Notes: generated by a model not told the origin, from the sequence alone. A stretch of DNA of 64,000 bases from Streptomyces cavernae (GCF_004023625.1 NZ_RPDJ01000006.1:186001-250000); one strand, 5' to 3'; counted from the first letter of the stretch, positions 27,138 through 35,663 are shown. A program made the numbers and translations.

Positions 27138-27181
27138 ACTGATCGGCGGCAGACGCCCTGCCGCCGATCAGTCCCCTTTTT
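27138..27181 (+). terminator. intrinsic terminator
   Basis: A perfect 15-bp stem (27138-27152 with 27158-27172) with loop ACGCC is followed by CCCCTTTTT. It lies 13 bp past the membrane protein gene and is the clearest rho-independent terminator in the window. Confidence 0.9.
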
Positions 27182-27182
27182 G

Positions 27183-27426
27183 TCCCTTGATACCGCACTG
27201 CCCCAATTATTCTCCGATTTCACGGCATCATGACTCCGTCACGCATCAGCAGCACCCCAACCCCTTGCTTTCACATGAAAATCGCCTACATTTCTATGCG
27301 CATAAAACCTCAGAATTCCCGCTGTTATATGAATTCGCAGGTGGGGTTGTTTTATGCACCGGCAGAGAGCATGCTATGTGCTATGTGGCAGACCATCATG
27401 AGGCACTTCGTACGAAGGCAAGCAGC
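27183..27426. other. AT-rich intergenic stretch before the XRE gene
   Basis: These 244 bp are visibly more AT-rich than their surroundings, with runs such as ATTATTCTCC and TTCTATGCGCATAAAA. They mark the left edge of the accessory-looking segment and should hold the promoter of the XRE gene. No firm -35/-10 pair is assigned. Confidence 0.5.
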
Positions 27427-28458
27427 ATGAGGGCGTTGGGCAACCGGGCAGCTGGACTCACAGCCGAGAGCCCGGAGTCGCTCCGGTGGGCGGCAGACAG
27501 CCTAAGGGCGGACCGCCGAGAGGCCCAAAGCGGGGTGTCGGACCGCTTAGGGGCGGATAGCCTACCGACTGACAACGTCAGCTGCGTGGAGACGGAGAGC
27601 CCAGTGGTCCAGGAAGAGCCGGGATTCCAGCGAGCACGACTGCGCGACCGCCTGAAGAAGGCTAGGGAGAGCGCAGGAATGAAGCAGCGGGAGGTCGCCG
27701 AGCAGCTGGACTGGTCACCCTCGAAGGTGATCCGAATCGAGGCCGGAAGCGTGGGCGTGTCCGTCACCGACGTACGCGTCCTGCTGACGCACTACGGGAT
27801 CACCGACCCGGAACAGGTCGCCGCACTGACCGAAATGGCACGGGCGGCCCGGCGTCCGCCGTGGTGGGCGAGCTTCCGCTCCTGGGTCTCACCGGACTTC
27901 GAGATGTACCTGGGATACGAGAGCTCCGCTTCAATCATTCGCAACTTCGAGTCCAACCTCGTACCCGGTTTGCTGCAGACCGAGGAATACGCCCGGGAGG
28001 TCCTGCAACGTCTCGGTACCGGTGACGAACGCATGGAACAGCTGGTGCAGCTTCGGCTCGAGCGTCAGGACCGCCTCATCCAACCCGATGGACCCGAAAT
28101 CTTCTTCATCCTGGACGAAGCCGCGGTGCGCAGGATCGTTGGATCCGAGGGGACCATGAAAAAGCAGTACGAAAAACTGCTGACGGTTCATGAGATGCCG
28201 AACGTAACCGTGCTGACGGTCCCATTCAGCGCAGGCATCTACCCGCAGTTCCGTTCGCCGTATGTGCTCTTCGAGTTCCTCGGCGACGAAGACGACATGG
28301 TCGCCTATCTGGAAAACGCGGACGGCGAGGCGATTCTCAGCGAGAAAGCCCTGGGGCGTACATCACCCCGCCGTCCCACCGACTATCTGGACGACTTCTG
28401 GAAGGTCGAAAAGGGGGTGGCAACCGAGGTGACCAGGGATTTCCTGTTCGGCGAGTGA
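27427..28458 (+). CDS. XRE-family regulator with DUF5753 domain (WhiJ/BldB-associated type)
   Basis: This 343-residue protein has an XRE helix-turn-helix near residues 75-130 (LRDRLKKARESAGMKQREVA ... LDWSPSKVIRIEAGS), followed by the DUF5753 domain seen in many Streptomyces regulators (FESNLVPGLLQTEEYAREVL, LRLERQDRL, FRSPYVLFEFLGDEDDMVAY). The start is uncertain: the ATG at 27427 gives a 60-residue extension that most relatives lack, and a GTG at 27604 is another option. Such regulators work with a small DUF397 partner, and here that gene lies just downstream on the opposite strand. Confidence 0.85.
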   Translation: MRALGNRAAGLTAESPESLRWAADSLRADRREAQSGVSDRLGADSLPTDNVSCVETESPVVQEEPGFQRARLRDRLKKARESAGMKQREVAEQLDWSPSKVIRIEAGSVGVSVTDVRVLLTHYGITDPEQVAALTEMARAARRPPWWASFRSWVSPDFEMYLGYESSASIIRNFESNLVPGLLQTEEYAREVLQRLGTGDERMEQLVQLRLERQDRLIQPDGPEIFFILDEAAVRRIVGSEGTMKKQYEKLLTVHEMPNVTVLTVPFSAGIYPQFRSPYVLFEFLGDEDDMVAYLENADGEAILSEKALGRTSPRRPTDYLDDFWKVEKGVATEVTRDFLFGE

Positions 28459-28529
28459 AGGCATGGGGAGCCGATGACGGATGAGATCACTGGCCGCGGT
28501 CCTGGCATCACCTCATCGACCAGCATCGC

Positions 28530-28742
28530 TCATGCGCCGGGTCCTACCGACGAGGAGGGTTCAGCGCCATCGAGACCCAGCAGAAAAGAAGACCAGGCAT
28601 ATGCACTGAAACCCAGAGAAGACCCGTCGGGGTCATGTGAATCGCGCACTGCTACATCACGGCCGATAGCTACTTCAACACAGTTCCCCTGGGCACTGTG
28701 CGAACTCTTTCGCCACCGGCCTTCAGTACCGTCGAGCCGCAT
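28530..28742 (-). CDS. DUF397 protein (partner of the XRE/DUF5753 regulator)
   Basis: The 70-residue product starts MRLDGTEGRWRKSSHSAQGN and continues CVEVAIGRDVAVRDSHDPDG, the hallmark of DUF397 (RKSSxSxxxGxCVEV ... VRDSKDP). GGGGG precedes the start. DUF397 proteins are found next to XRE/DUF5753 regulators in loci of the whiJ or abaA type that affect development and antibiotic production, and the pair has been likened to toxin-antitoxin modules. The gene usually follows on the same strand; here it is convergent, with a 71-bp gap. Confidence 0.85.
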   Translation of the reverse strand: MRLDGTEGRWRKSSHSAQGNCVEVAIGRDVAVRDSHDPDGSSLGFSAYAWSSFLLGLDGAEPSSSVGPGA

Positions 28743-29051
28743 GCAACCCCCATGTCCTAACCAAACGAGGTGGCGACGCCATCGCTTTCCAGCATCGAAT
28801 TCAGTATGAGCGTCACCACCAGCACTGCCAAGAGACGACCGGGCGCACATCACATAATGATAAATGGAGGTAAATGCACTATAAACACATAAATCGCCAG
28901 CATGTTTGCACGAACAGTTGGCCGAAAAGAACCCGATTAATCACCGAACCAGCACAGCAAAAGGGAGCCCTGCGACCCAGCCGGCAAGCATCAGGCCGCG
29001 GACTCCCTCACGCCGAGCGTCCTCATCTGGCAAACCGAAAGGAGCTCTGTC
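28743..29051. other. AT-rich region with a doubtful 62-codon ORF
   Basis: These 309 bp upstream of DUF397 include a strongly AT-rich stretch (28850-28960). An ORF at 28874-29062 begins 3 bp after a perfect GGAGGT but its product resembles nothing, and the spacing is short. It overlaps the next small ORF by 11 bp. The promoter of the DUF397 gene must also lie here. Confidence 0.35.
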
Positions 29052-29333
29052 ATGGAGTCTAGCGACTCCATCGGAGAGGGCCACACCGCAAACACGACCA
29101 GCCGAAGGAACTGGAAGCAGAGGGCATCCGCTCTTGGCGCCAGTGTCTTTCTGGGGGGCGTGTGCAGCTTATGTGTCCGATGCGGTCACCGAGCTGCTGC
29201 ACTGGCTCTGCACCAGATAACTGCCCCTTCTCACCACCGGCACCCAACAGGGCATGAGCGCCTGGCCGGAGTGCCGAGGCCCGCTGCCCACAGGGCCTCG
29301 GCACGGAGTGATCCCGCACCTGTCCGCCACTGA
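29052..29333 (+). CDS. small unknown ORF (93 aa)
   Basis: The ATG at 29052 has a very good ribosome-binding site (AAAGGAG, 7-bp spacing). The predicted product begins MESSDSIGEGHTANTTSRRN, has a short hydrophobic stretch with three cysteines (SVFLGGVCSLCVRCG) and a His/Pro/Ala-rich tail. Third-position GC is lower than in nearby genes. It has no recognised family, so it could be a real accessory peptide or chance. Confidence 0.3.
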   Translation: MESSDSIGEGHTANTTSRRNWKQRASALGASVFLGGVCSLCVRCGHRAAALALHQITAPSHHRHPTGHERLAGVPRPAAHRASARSDPAPVRH

Positions 29334-29452
29334 GGGGACGATTGGACCTTCCTGGTGGGGATCTCCGTGCTGCGCCGCGAAGCAACGGAAGGTATTAGGC
29401 CCGTTCCCGGACGAAGCGGAATGTACGGGGAAGCCAAAGCCGGCGGCATATG

Positions 29453-30349
29453 TCAGGCGATCGACGGCTTCCCGGCAGCGTCGGTCGCGGCCCGTACGAA
29501 CTCGCGGATGCGTTCCGTGGTTCTTCCCACCAGCCAAACCAGTCCTCGTTCGATCGGCTGTGCGTCGTGAATGGGCACATAGGAAACATCCGGTCGTGGA
29601 TAGTAGCGCCGTGAGTGCTCCCCGACGGGAAGGACGCCCCTGCCCATCGCAACCAGGGTGAGCATTTCGGAGAACGAACCTCCGACCGGCCCCCTGGGAA
29701 CCGGCCTGCCCGATGGGGTGTGGTCCGGTGTGCGATCCCGCTTGAACGCCACTGAGGTCACCTCCGGATACTGCACAACAGGGTGTTCGGCGAGCACTTC
29801 GACCGAGACCGACTCCTCGCCGGCGAGCGGATGCCCCGCAGCGACGGCAAGCACCCGTTTCTCCGTCAGCAGTACGGGCCCACAAGCCATTCCGTCGAAC
29901 GGGTACGAGGCGATGAGGACGTCCACCACGCCGTCTAGCAGGCTTGCACGGGAGTTGGACAGCTGCACTTCCCGTACCTCGACCCTGCAGTCCGGGTGAC
30001 GCCGATTGAACAGACCGACCGCTTTCAGGAGCACAGGTGCCGTCCACTCGCCGAGGAAGGCGACCCGCAGCTCTCCTGTGACACCACGACTGGCATCGGT
30101 TGCCCTCCGGAGCGCCTCCTCCATCCCCGCGACCAGGGGTACCAGGTCATCGGCCAACTGCCGCCCAATCTCGGTGAGTCGAACCGCCCTGCTGGTCCGC
30201 TCGAACAGCGTGCCTCCGACCCTCCGTTCAACCTTCTTGATCAGCTGGCTGACCCGGCCGGTAGTGATCCGCAGGCGCTCGGCGGTACGGCCGAAGTGCA
30301 ACTCCTCGGCAAGCGTCAGGAAGGCCTCGATCTCCACCCGCTCCAGCAT
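29453..30349 (-). CDS. LysR-family transcriptional regulator
   Basis: This 298-residue regulator starts MLERVEIEAFLTLAEELHFG, with the winged helix-turn-helix typical of LysR (TAERLRITTGRVSQLIKKVE, RVGGTLFERTSRAVRLTEIG). The substrate-binding domain follows (ELRVAFLGEWTAPVLLKAV). It is divergent from the DUF1801 gene with a 119-bp gap, which makes that gene and the VOC gene its likely targets. Inducer unknown. Confidence 0.9.
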   Translation of the reverse strand: MLERVEIEAFLTLAEELHFGRTAERLRITTGRVSQLIKKVERRVGGTLFERTSRAVRLTEIGRQLADDLVPLVAGMEEALRRATDASRGVTGELRVAFLGEWTAPVLLKAVGLFNRRHPDCRVEVREVQLSNSRASLLDGVVDVLIASYPFDGMACGPVLLTEKRVLAVAAGHPLAGEESVSVEVLAEHPVVQYPEVTSVAFKRDRTPDHTPSGRPVPRGPVGGSFSEMLTLVAMGRGVLPVGEHSRRYYPRPDVSYVPIHDAQPIERGLVWLVGRTTERIREFVRAATDAAGKPSIA

Positions 30350-30468
30350 GATCCCCCCGGCGTTTAATCAGGCTCAACGACCGTAAGCCCATTCCGCCTT
30401 GATGACGGTTGTCCCCGGCCGGATCGTAAGAGGCATCCACTCGGACCCGACCCCATAAGGAAAGCCTC

Positions 30469-30828
30469 ATGACCTCCGACATCACCGCCTACCTGGGCGG
30501 GCTTGACGATCACCTGCGGGAAATCGGCCAGAAGCTGCGTCCCCTCATCGACGCGACCCTGCCGAATGGTGCCGGCAAGCTCTGGCACGGCCACCCGACG
30601 TGGAGTTTGGGCGACAAACCCGGCCGAACCCCGGTCTGTCTGCTCAAGGCGTACAACTCCTATGTCACCTTCGGGCTGTGGCGAGGCCAGGAGATCGTCG
30701 ACGCGTCCGGGCGCCTGGTCCCCGGCGCTCGCCGGATGGCCTCCGTGAAGCTGATGAGTACCGACGACGTGGACCCCGTCCTCTTCACGAACTGGCTGCA
30801 CAACGCCGTCGCCTTGGAGAAGAAGTGA
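30469..30828 (+). CDS. DUF1801-like protein
   Basis: This 119-residue protein starts after an AAGGAAAG site. The block IDATLPNGAGKLWHGHPTWS with PVCLLKAYNSYVTFGLWRGQ is typical of the DUF1801 / YdhG fold. The function of the family is not established. Its stop overlaps the GTG start of the VOC gene by 4 bp, so the two are translationally coupled and may act together. Confidence 0.82.
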   Translation: MTSDITAYLGGLDDHLREIGQKLRPLIDATLPNGAGKLWHGHPTWSLGDKPGRTPVCLLKAYNSYVTFGLWRGQEIVDASGRLVPGARRMASVKLMSTDDVDPVLFTNWLHNAVALEKK

Positions 30829-31223
30829 GCTCTCCGCGCGTGAAGGCATTCGACCATCTGGTCCTCAACGTCGGGGATGTCGAGCGGTCCCTGGCCTTCT
30901 ACACCGGACTGCTCGGTCTGGAACCGGTACGCGTCGCCGAGTGGCGGGCCGGGAAGGTCCCCTTCCCGTCAGTGAGAATCACCTCCGAGACCATCATCGA
31001 CCTGGCCTCTCGCCCTCGGGGAGAGTCCAATATCGACCACATCTGTCTCACCGTGGAGCCTCTGGACTGGGACGCGTTCATCGCGGCGGGAGCCTTCACC
31101 GTCCTCGAAGGCCCTGTTGAGCGCTTTGGCGCACGAGGCTCCGCCACGTCGGTCTACGTGCAGGATCCGGACGGCAACACGGTGGAGCTCCGCATGTACC
31201 CGCAGGACGCCGTCCCGGCGTGA
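30825..31223 (+). CDS. VOC-family (glyoxalase/bleomycin resistance-like) protein
   Basis: This 132-residue protein has one beta-alpha-beta3 repeat pair with the expected metal-ligand positions: His in FDHLVLNVGD, His in IDHICLTVEP, and Glu in NTVELRMYP. The opening VERSLAFYTGLLGLEPV is a family hallmark. It may be a dioxygenase, isomerase or drug-binding protein. It is coupled to the DUF1801 gene through a GTGA overlap. Confidence 0.87.
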   Translation: MSSPRVKAFDHLVLNVGDVERSLAFYTGLLGLEPVRVAEWRAGKVPFPSVRITSETIIDLASRPRGESNIDHICLTVEPLDWDAFIAAGAFTVLEGPVERFGARGSATSVYVQDPDGNTVELRMYPQDAVPA

Positions 31224-31233
31224 CCGGCCCGGA

Positions 31234-31270
31234 GGTCCCGGTCAGGGTGGGTAAGACCTAGACCGGGACC
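31234..31270. terminator. bidirectional terminator between VOC gene and thiC
   Basis: A 10-bp perfect stem (GGTCCCGGTC at 31234-31243 with GACCGGGACC at 31261-31270) lies between two convergent genes. Confidence 0.55.
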
Positions 31271-31304
31271 CTGGCGGCGAGCGGTCGGATCAGTATCGGA
31301 CGTT

Positions 31305-33134
31305 TCAGTCCGCCATGGGCAGGTACACCCGGTTCCCGCTCGCCGCGAACTCCTTCGACTTCTGGAGCATCCCCTCAGCGATCTGCTCAGCAGACGCCCC
31401 ATCTACCGCCGCGCCACCGAACCGCTCTGTGATGCTTTGGCTGATCTTCATCGAGCAGAACTTCGGCCCGCACATCGAGCAGAAGTGAGCTGTCTTGGCC
31501 GGCTCCGCGGGGAGCGTCTCGTCGTGGAAGTCACGGGCCGTGTCCGGGTCGAGGGCCAGATTGAACTGGTCCTCCCAGCGGAACTCGAAGCGGGCGTCCG
31601 ACAGCGCGTCGTCCCACTCCTGTGCCCCCGGGTGCCCCTTCGCGAGGTCCGCCGCGTGAGCCGCGATCTTGTAGGTGATGACGCCGGTCTTGACGTCGTC
31701 ACGGTTGGGCAGGCCCAAGTGCTCCTTGGGCGTGACGTAGCAGAGCATCGCCGTGCCCCACCACGCGATCATCGCGGCGCCTATACCTGACGTGATGTGG
31801 TCGTAGGCCGGGGCGACGTCCGTGGTCAGCGGGCCGAGCGTATAGAACGGGGCCTCCTCGCAGATCTCTTGCTGAAGGTCGATGTTCTCCTTGATCTTGT
31901 GCATCGGGACGTGTCCCGGTCCCTCGATCATGGTCTGTACATTGAAGCTCTTCGCGATCCGGTTGAGTTCTCCCAGCGTCCGCAACTCTGCGAACTGTGC
32001 CTCGTCGTTGGCGTCCGCGATCGAACCGGGGCGCAGACCGTCGCCCAGCGAGTACGTGACGTCATACGCCGCGAGGATCTCGCAGAGTTCCTCGAAGTTC
32101 TCGTAGAGGAACGACTCCTTGTGGTGTGCCAGGCACCAGGCCGCCATGATCGAACCGCCGCGGGAGACGATGCCGGTCTTGCGGTTCGCGGTCAGCGGCA
32201 CGTACGGCAGACGCACGCCCGCATGGACCGTCATGTAGTCCACGCCTTGTTCGGCCTGCTCGATGACCGTGTCCTTGTAGATCTCCCAGGTGAGCTCCTC
32301 GGCGCGGCCGTCGACCTTCTCCAGGGCCTGGTAGAGCGGAACCGTGCCGATCGGCACGGGGGAGTTGCGCAGCACCCATTCGCGTGTGGTGTGGATGTTG
32401 CGGCCCGTGGAGAGATCCATGACCGTATCGGCTCCCCAACGGGTCGCCCAGGTCATCTTCTCGACCTCCTCCTCGATGGAGGAGGTGACCGCCGAGTTGC
32501 CGATGTTGGCGTTGACCTTCACCAGGAAACGCTTGCCGATGATCATCGGCTCGATCTCCGGGTGATTGACGTTCGAGGGCAGCACCGCACGCCCGGCCGC
32601 GATCTCCTCACGTACGACCTCGGGCGAGACGTTCTCCCTGACGGCCACAAATTCCATCTCGGGTGTGATCTCCCCGCGACGGGCGTACGCGAGCTGGGTC
32701 ACGGCCTTGCCGTCTCGGCTGCGGCGCGGCTGCCGCGACCGCCCCGGAAACACCGCGTCGAGGTTGCGCAGCCCGCCTCGAGGCGAGGTGTGCTTGATCC
32801 CGTCGTCCTCGGGTCGGACGGGACGGCCCGCGTACTCCTCGGTGTCACCGCGGGCGATGATCCAGCTCTCACGCAGCGGGGACAGGCCCCTGCGCACATC
32901 GGTGTCGACGGTCGGATCGGTGTACGGGCCGGAGGTGTCGTAGAGCGTCACCGACTGCCCGTTGGTGAGGTGCACCTGGCGGACCGGCACCCGCAGATCG
33001 GGGCGTGAGCCCTCGACATATGCCTTGTGCCAGCCGATGGACTTCCCGGCCTCGCCGTCCTGGGACGCGGCAGACGAAGGAAATGCCCCGTCCGTCCGGT
33101 TGGAGGCAGGCGTGCGTGCGTCCTTGTTGGTCAT
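31305..33134 (-). CDS. thiC: phosphomethylpyrimidine synthase
   Basis: This 609-residue radical-SAM enzyme rearranges aminoimidazole ribotide to hydroxymethylpyrimidine phosphate for thiamine. The C-terminal iron-sulfur motif CSMCGPKFC (Cys 552, 555 and 560) has the CX2CX4C spacing of the ThiC family. Other hallmarks are MIEGPGHVPMHKIKENIDLQ and GPLTTDVAPAYDHITSGIG. Expression should be controlled by the TPP riboswitch directly upstream, which includes the likely ribosome-binding site GGGAG. Confidence 0.97.
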   Translation of the reverse strand: MTNKDARTPASNRTDGAFPSSAASQDGEAGKSIGWHKAYVEGSRPDLRVPVRQVHLTNGQSVTLYDTSGPYTDPTVDTDVRRGLSPLRESWIIARGDTEEYAGRPVRPEDDGIKHTSPRGGLRNLDAVFPGRSRQPRRSRDGKAVTQLAYARRGEITPEMEFVAVRENVSPEVVREEIAAGRAVLPSNVNHPEIEPMIIGKRFLVKVNANIGNSAVTSSIEEEVEKMTWATRWGADTVMDLSTGRNIHTTREWVLRNSPVPIGTVPLYQALEKVDGRAEELTWEIYKDTVIEQAEQGVDYMTVHAGVRLPYVPLTANRKTGIVSRGGSIMAAWCLAHHKESFLYENFEELCEILAAYDVTYSLGDGLRPGSIADANDEAQFAELRTLGELNRIAKSFNVQTMIEGPGHVPMHKIKENIDLQQEICEEAPFYTLGPLTTDVAPAYDHITSGIGAAMIAWWGTAMLCYVTPKEHLGLPNRDDVKTGVITYKIAAHAADLAKGHPGAQEWDDALSDARFEFRWEDQFNLALDPDTARDFHDETLPAEPAKTAHFCSMCGPKFCSMKISQSITERFGGAAVDGASAEQIAEGMLQKSKEFAASGNRVYLPMAD

Positions 33135-33142
33135 GAGACCTA

Positions 33143-33276
33143 CTCCCTACGCCGGCATTACCCGGTAACAGGTTCAGCGGTCGACGCAGCAATTTCCGCC
33201 CGTCGATGTTCCACGTGAAACATCGCGTATGCGGAGGTCAGCGCCCTCTCAGCCCGGTGCTCCGAGCTCCCGCGTG
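33143..33276 (-). promoter_or_regulatory. TPP (thi-box) riboswitch of thiC, with parS in its P3 arm
   Basis: On the minus strand the leader has CGGGAGC, the conserved CTGAGA (complement of 33247-33252), CTGAACCTG, and GGTAATGCCGGCGTAGGGAG, which is the standard thi-box order. The end of P1 includes GGGAG, 8 nt before the ATG, so ligand binding probably hides the ribosome-binding site. The variable P3 arm is extended by a hairpin that is a parS site (33208-33221). Confidence 0.93.
33208..33221. promoter_or_regulatory. parS site inside the TPP riboswitch
   Basis: GTTCCACGTGAAAC matches parS with one change. With flanks it forms a 20-bp near-perfect palindrome (33205-33224) that would be a stem-loop in the RNA. 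Confidence 0.85.
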
Positions 33277-33354
33277 TGCAAAAGTCCCTCCACGCTAGCG
33301 TTAGATGTGGCGCGGTGAACAGTGGGCCCGCGTTGTTCTTGCGATGATCGGGCG

Positions 33355-34986
33355 GTGACCACGACGCAACAGTCCTCGTTCCCTTCCGAGCCCCCGCACG
33401 GCCACGGTGCCGGCGGGTCCTCCGGCCATGAACCCGGGAACACACGGGGTTACGGGCCTGGCGGCGGCCACGGCCCGGTAGCTGCGGGTGGGCATGGGCC
33501 CTTCCATGGTGACCGGCACGGGCCTGGCGAACCAGGTGGACACGGAGAACACGGCGGCTCCGGGCCCAACGGCTCTGGCGGACACGGCGGCTCCGGTGAC
33601 CAAGGCGGACCGGGCGGTTCCGGCGGCCAGGGCGGGCACGGCGGGCACGGCCCAGATGATGGACACGGCCATGGTCATTCCCACTCACACAGCCACGGCC
33701 CTGCCGCCCCCGTCTCCCAGCATCTGCGCAAGGTGATCGCCGCCGTACTGATCCCGTTCGCCACGGCGGTCGTCGTGGGGCTCCTGGTGCTCTGGCCGGG
33801 CGGCGCCCCCGACCACAAGCGCACGGGTGTCGGCTTCGACCGGCAGACCCAGCAGGCGACGGTCACCAAGGTCGTCGAGGTGGACTGCAAGTCGGTGAAC
33901 GCCTCGGCTGACACCCCGACCGGCGACACCTCCACCGCGGAGGGCAGTTCGGCTCAGCAGCAGGCGACGGGCACCTGCAAGAAGGCGACGATCCGCGTAG
34001 ACACGGGCAAGGACGAGGGCCGCACCTTCACCGAGATCGTCCAGCCGGACCAGTCGCGACAACTGAAGGAGGGCCAGGAGGTCGTCGTCGCGTACGAGCC
34101 GTCCGCGCCCAAGGAACTCCAGTACTCGGTCGCTGACGTGAATCGCAAGTTCCCCATGATTCTGCTCGCCGGGATCTTCGCGCTCGTCGTCGTGGTGGTG
34201 GGCCGGATGCGCGGTCTGATGGCCCTGATCGCGCTGGCCATCAGCTTCCTGGTACTGACCCTCTTCATCCTGCCTGCGATTCTGCAGGGATCGAACCCGC
34301 TGATAGTGGCCGTGGTGGGCTCGAGCGCGATCATGCTGATCGCCCTGTACATGTGCCACGGCCTCTCCGCCCGAACGTCGGTGGCTGTGCTAGGCACCCT
34401 GGTCTCGCTGCTGCTGATCGGTGTGCTCGGCTCGCTGTTCATAGGATGGGCGGCGCTCACCGGCAACACCGACGACAACACAGGTCTGATCCACGGTCTG
34501 TACCCGACGATCGACATGAGCGGTCTGCTGCTGGCGGGCGTCATCATCGGTTCGCTCGGTGTCCTGGACGATGTGACGGTGACGCAGACGTCCGCGGTCT
34601 GGGAACTGCACGCGGCCAACCCGTCCATGGGCTGGCGGGGCCTGTACCGCGCGGCCATCCGCATCGGACGCGACCACATCGCGTCGGTCGTCAATACGCT
34701 CGTCCTCGCCTACGCGGGCGCCGCGTTGCCACTCCTGCTGCTCTTCTCGATCGCCCAGAGCAGCGTGGGCACGGTCGCCAACAGCGAGCTGGTCGCCGAG
34801 GAGATCGTACGGACCCTCATCGGCTCGATCGGTCTGGTCGCCTCCGTCCCCGTGACGACGGCGCTGGCCGCGTTGGTGGTGTCCGCGGACCGGCCCGGCC
34901 CCGAGACCGCCGCAGCGGGGTCCACCGAGACCACGGGAGCCCTGCCTCTGGTCCGCGGCGGCCACGGCCGACGCCGCAAGCGCTGA
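33355..34986 (+). CDS. YibE/F-like membrane protein with His/Gly-rich N-terminus
   Basis: The GTG at 33355 starts a 543-residue protein. About 110 residues are almost only Gly, His and Ser (for example DGHGHGHSHSHSHG), and may bind metal ions. Hydrophobic helix 1 (VIAAVLIPFATAVVVGLLVL) precedes an extracytoplasmic domain, then about seven helices of the YibE/F family with DDVTVTQTSAVWELHAANPS. The function of the family is not firmly known. It is divergent from thiC with a 78-bp spacer after the riboswitch. Confidence 0.85.
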   Translation: MTTTQQSSFPSEPPHGHGAGGSSGHEPGNTRGYGPGGGHGPVAAGGHGPFHGDRHGPGEPGGHGEHGGSGPNGSGGHGGSGDQGGPGGSGGQGGHGGHGPDDGHGHGHSHSHSHGPAAPVSQHLRKVIAAVLIPFATAVVVGLLVLWPGGAPDHKRTGVGFDRQTQQATVTKVVEVDCKSVNASADTPTGDTSTAEGSSAQQQATGTCKKATIRVDTGKDEGRTFTEIVQPDQSRQLKEGQEVVVAYEPSAPKELQYSVADVNRKFPMILLAGIFALVVVVVGRMRGLMALIALAISFLVLTLFILPAILQGSNPLIVAVVGSSAIMLIALYMCHGLSARTSVAVLGTLVSLLLIGVLGSLFIGWAALTGNTDDNTGLIHGLYPTIDMSGLLLAGVIIGSLGVLDDVTVTQTSAVWELHAANPSMGWRGLYRAAIRIGRDHIASVVNTLVLAYAGAALPLLLLFSIAQSSVGTVANSELVAEEIVRTLIGSIGLVASVPVTTALAALVVSADRPGPETAAAGSTETTGALPLVRGGHGRRRKR

Positions 34987-35082
34987 GTCACCCGGTGTGC
35001 ACCGTCACCACGCATGCCGAGTCGCCGAACCGGTCGGCCGCCGAACTGCGGAGCCTCGAGGCGCCGACGCCCTCATCCCCAA

Positions 35083-35105
35083 ATGCGCATGCGCATGCGC
35101 ATGCG
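35083..35105. repeat. ATGCGC tandem repeat in a convergent gap
   Basis: Three ATGCGC units plus ATGCG form a 23-bp alternating purine/pyrimidine run with nested GCATGC palindromes. A nonamer AAGCGTTAC follows twice, 24 bp apart (35109 and 35133). The region separates convergent yibE/F and ssgA. Confidence 0.8.
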
Positions 35106-35163
35106 AGGAAGCGTTACTCCAAATGGGTGCCGAAGCGTTACGCCTCCCCAGGTCAGGAGGCAG

Positions 35164-35571
35164 TCAGCCCGTGCTCTGCTCCTCCGCGAGGATGCGGTCC
35201 AGCGCCTCGTCGAGATGTGAGTCGAAGTCCGCGAGCGAGCGTTCCTGACCGAGCGGCACCAGCTTGTCGGTGCGGTCGAGGAACGTGATCAACGGCGCCG
35301 CACCACAGCGGAACAGCGCCTGGTCGACGCCTACCTGGAGCCGGATGAGGACATCGCCGACCGTGTCGGAGTCCGCCGGCTCGATCCGTACATCGCCGTC
35401 CCCGCAGGCCTCACCCATACCGTCGATCAGCAACTCCCGTCCGAAGGTCCAGGTCACCGGTGCATCACCGGGCAGATGGAAGGTGAGCCGGACGGCATAG
35501 GGATCGCAGGTCTCGTATCCGAGCTCCACCGGGATCCGGAAGGACAGCTCCTCCGATACCAGAAAGCTCAT
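35164..35571 (-). CDS. ssgA: sporulation and morphogenesis protein SsgA
   Basis: The 135-residue product starting MSFLVSEELSFRIPVELGYE closely fits S. coelicolor SsgA as I recall it, through FHLPGDAPVTWTFGRELL and FLDRTDKLVPLGQERSLADF. SsgA-like proteins are limited to morphologically complex actinomycetes; SsgA stimulates septation and marks sites of septum formation and germination. The second of two adjacent ATGs is taken as the start to fit the family. ssgR lies 133 bp upstream on the same strand and is known in S. coelicolor to be needed for ssgA transcription. Confidence 0.95.
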   Translation of the reverse strand: MSFLVSEELSFRIPVELGYETCDPYAVRLTFHLPGDAPVTWTFGRELLIDGMGEACGDGDVRIEPADSDTVGDVLIRLQVGVDQALFRCGAAPLITFLDRTDKLVPLGQERSLADFDSHLDEALDRILAEEQSTG

Positions 35572-35663
35572 CATGACCTCTGCCTCTACCGACTCGCGCA
35601 TCGCCTACCCCGTCGTTTGCCTTCGACTGGCCGGGAACCCTCCGTCCCCCGGACACTGGTGAG

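Noticed and set aside
27268..27281. parS-like CTTTCACATGAAAA
   Set aside because: Three mismatches, including one in the central CACGTG core, so ParB binding is unlikely.
28474..28809. plus-strand ORF over the DUF397 gene
   Set aside because: The minus strand encodes a clear DUF397 domain; the plus product resembles no family, though it has a fair start site.
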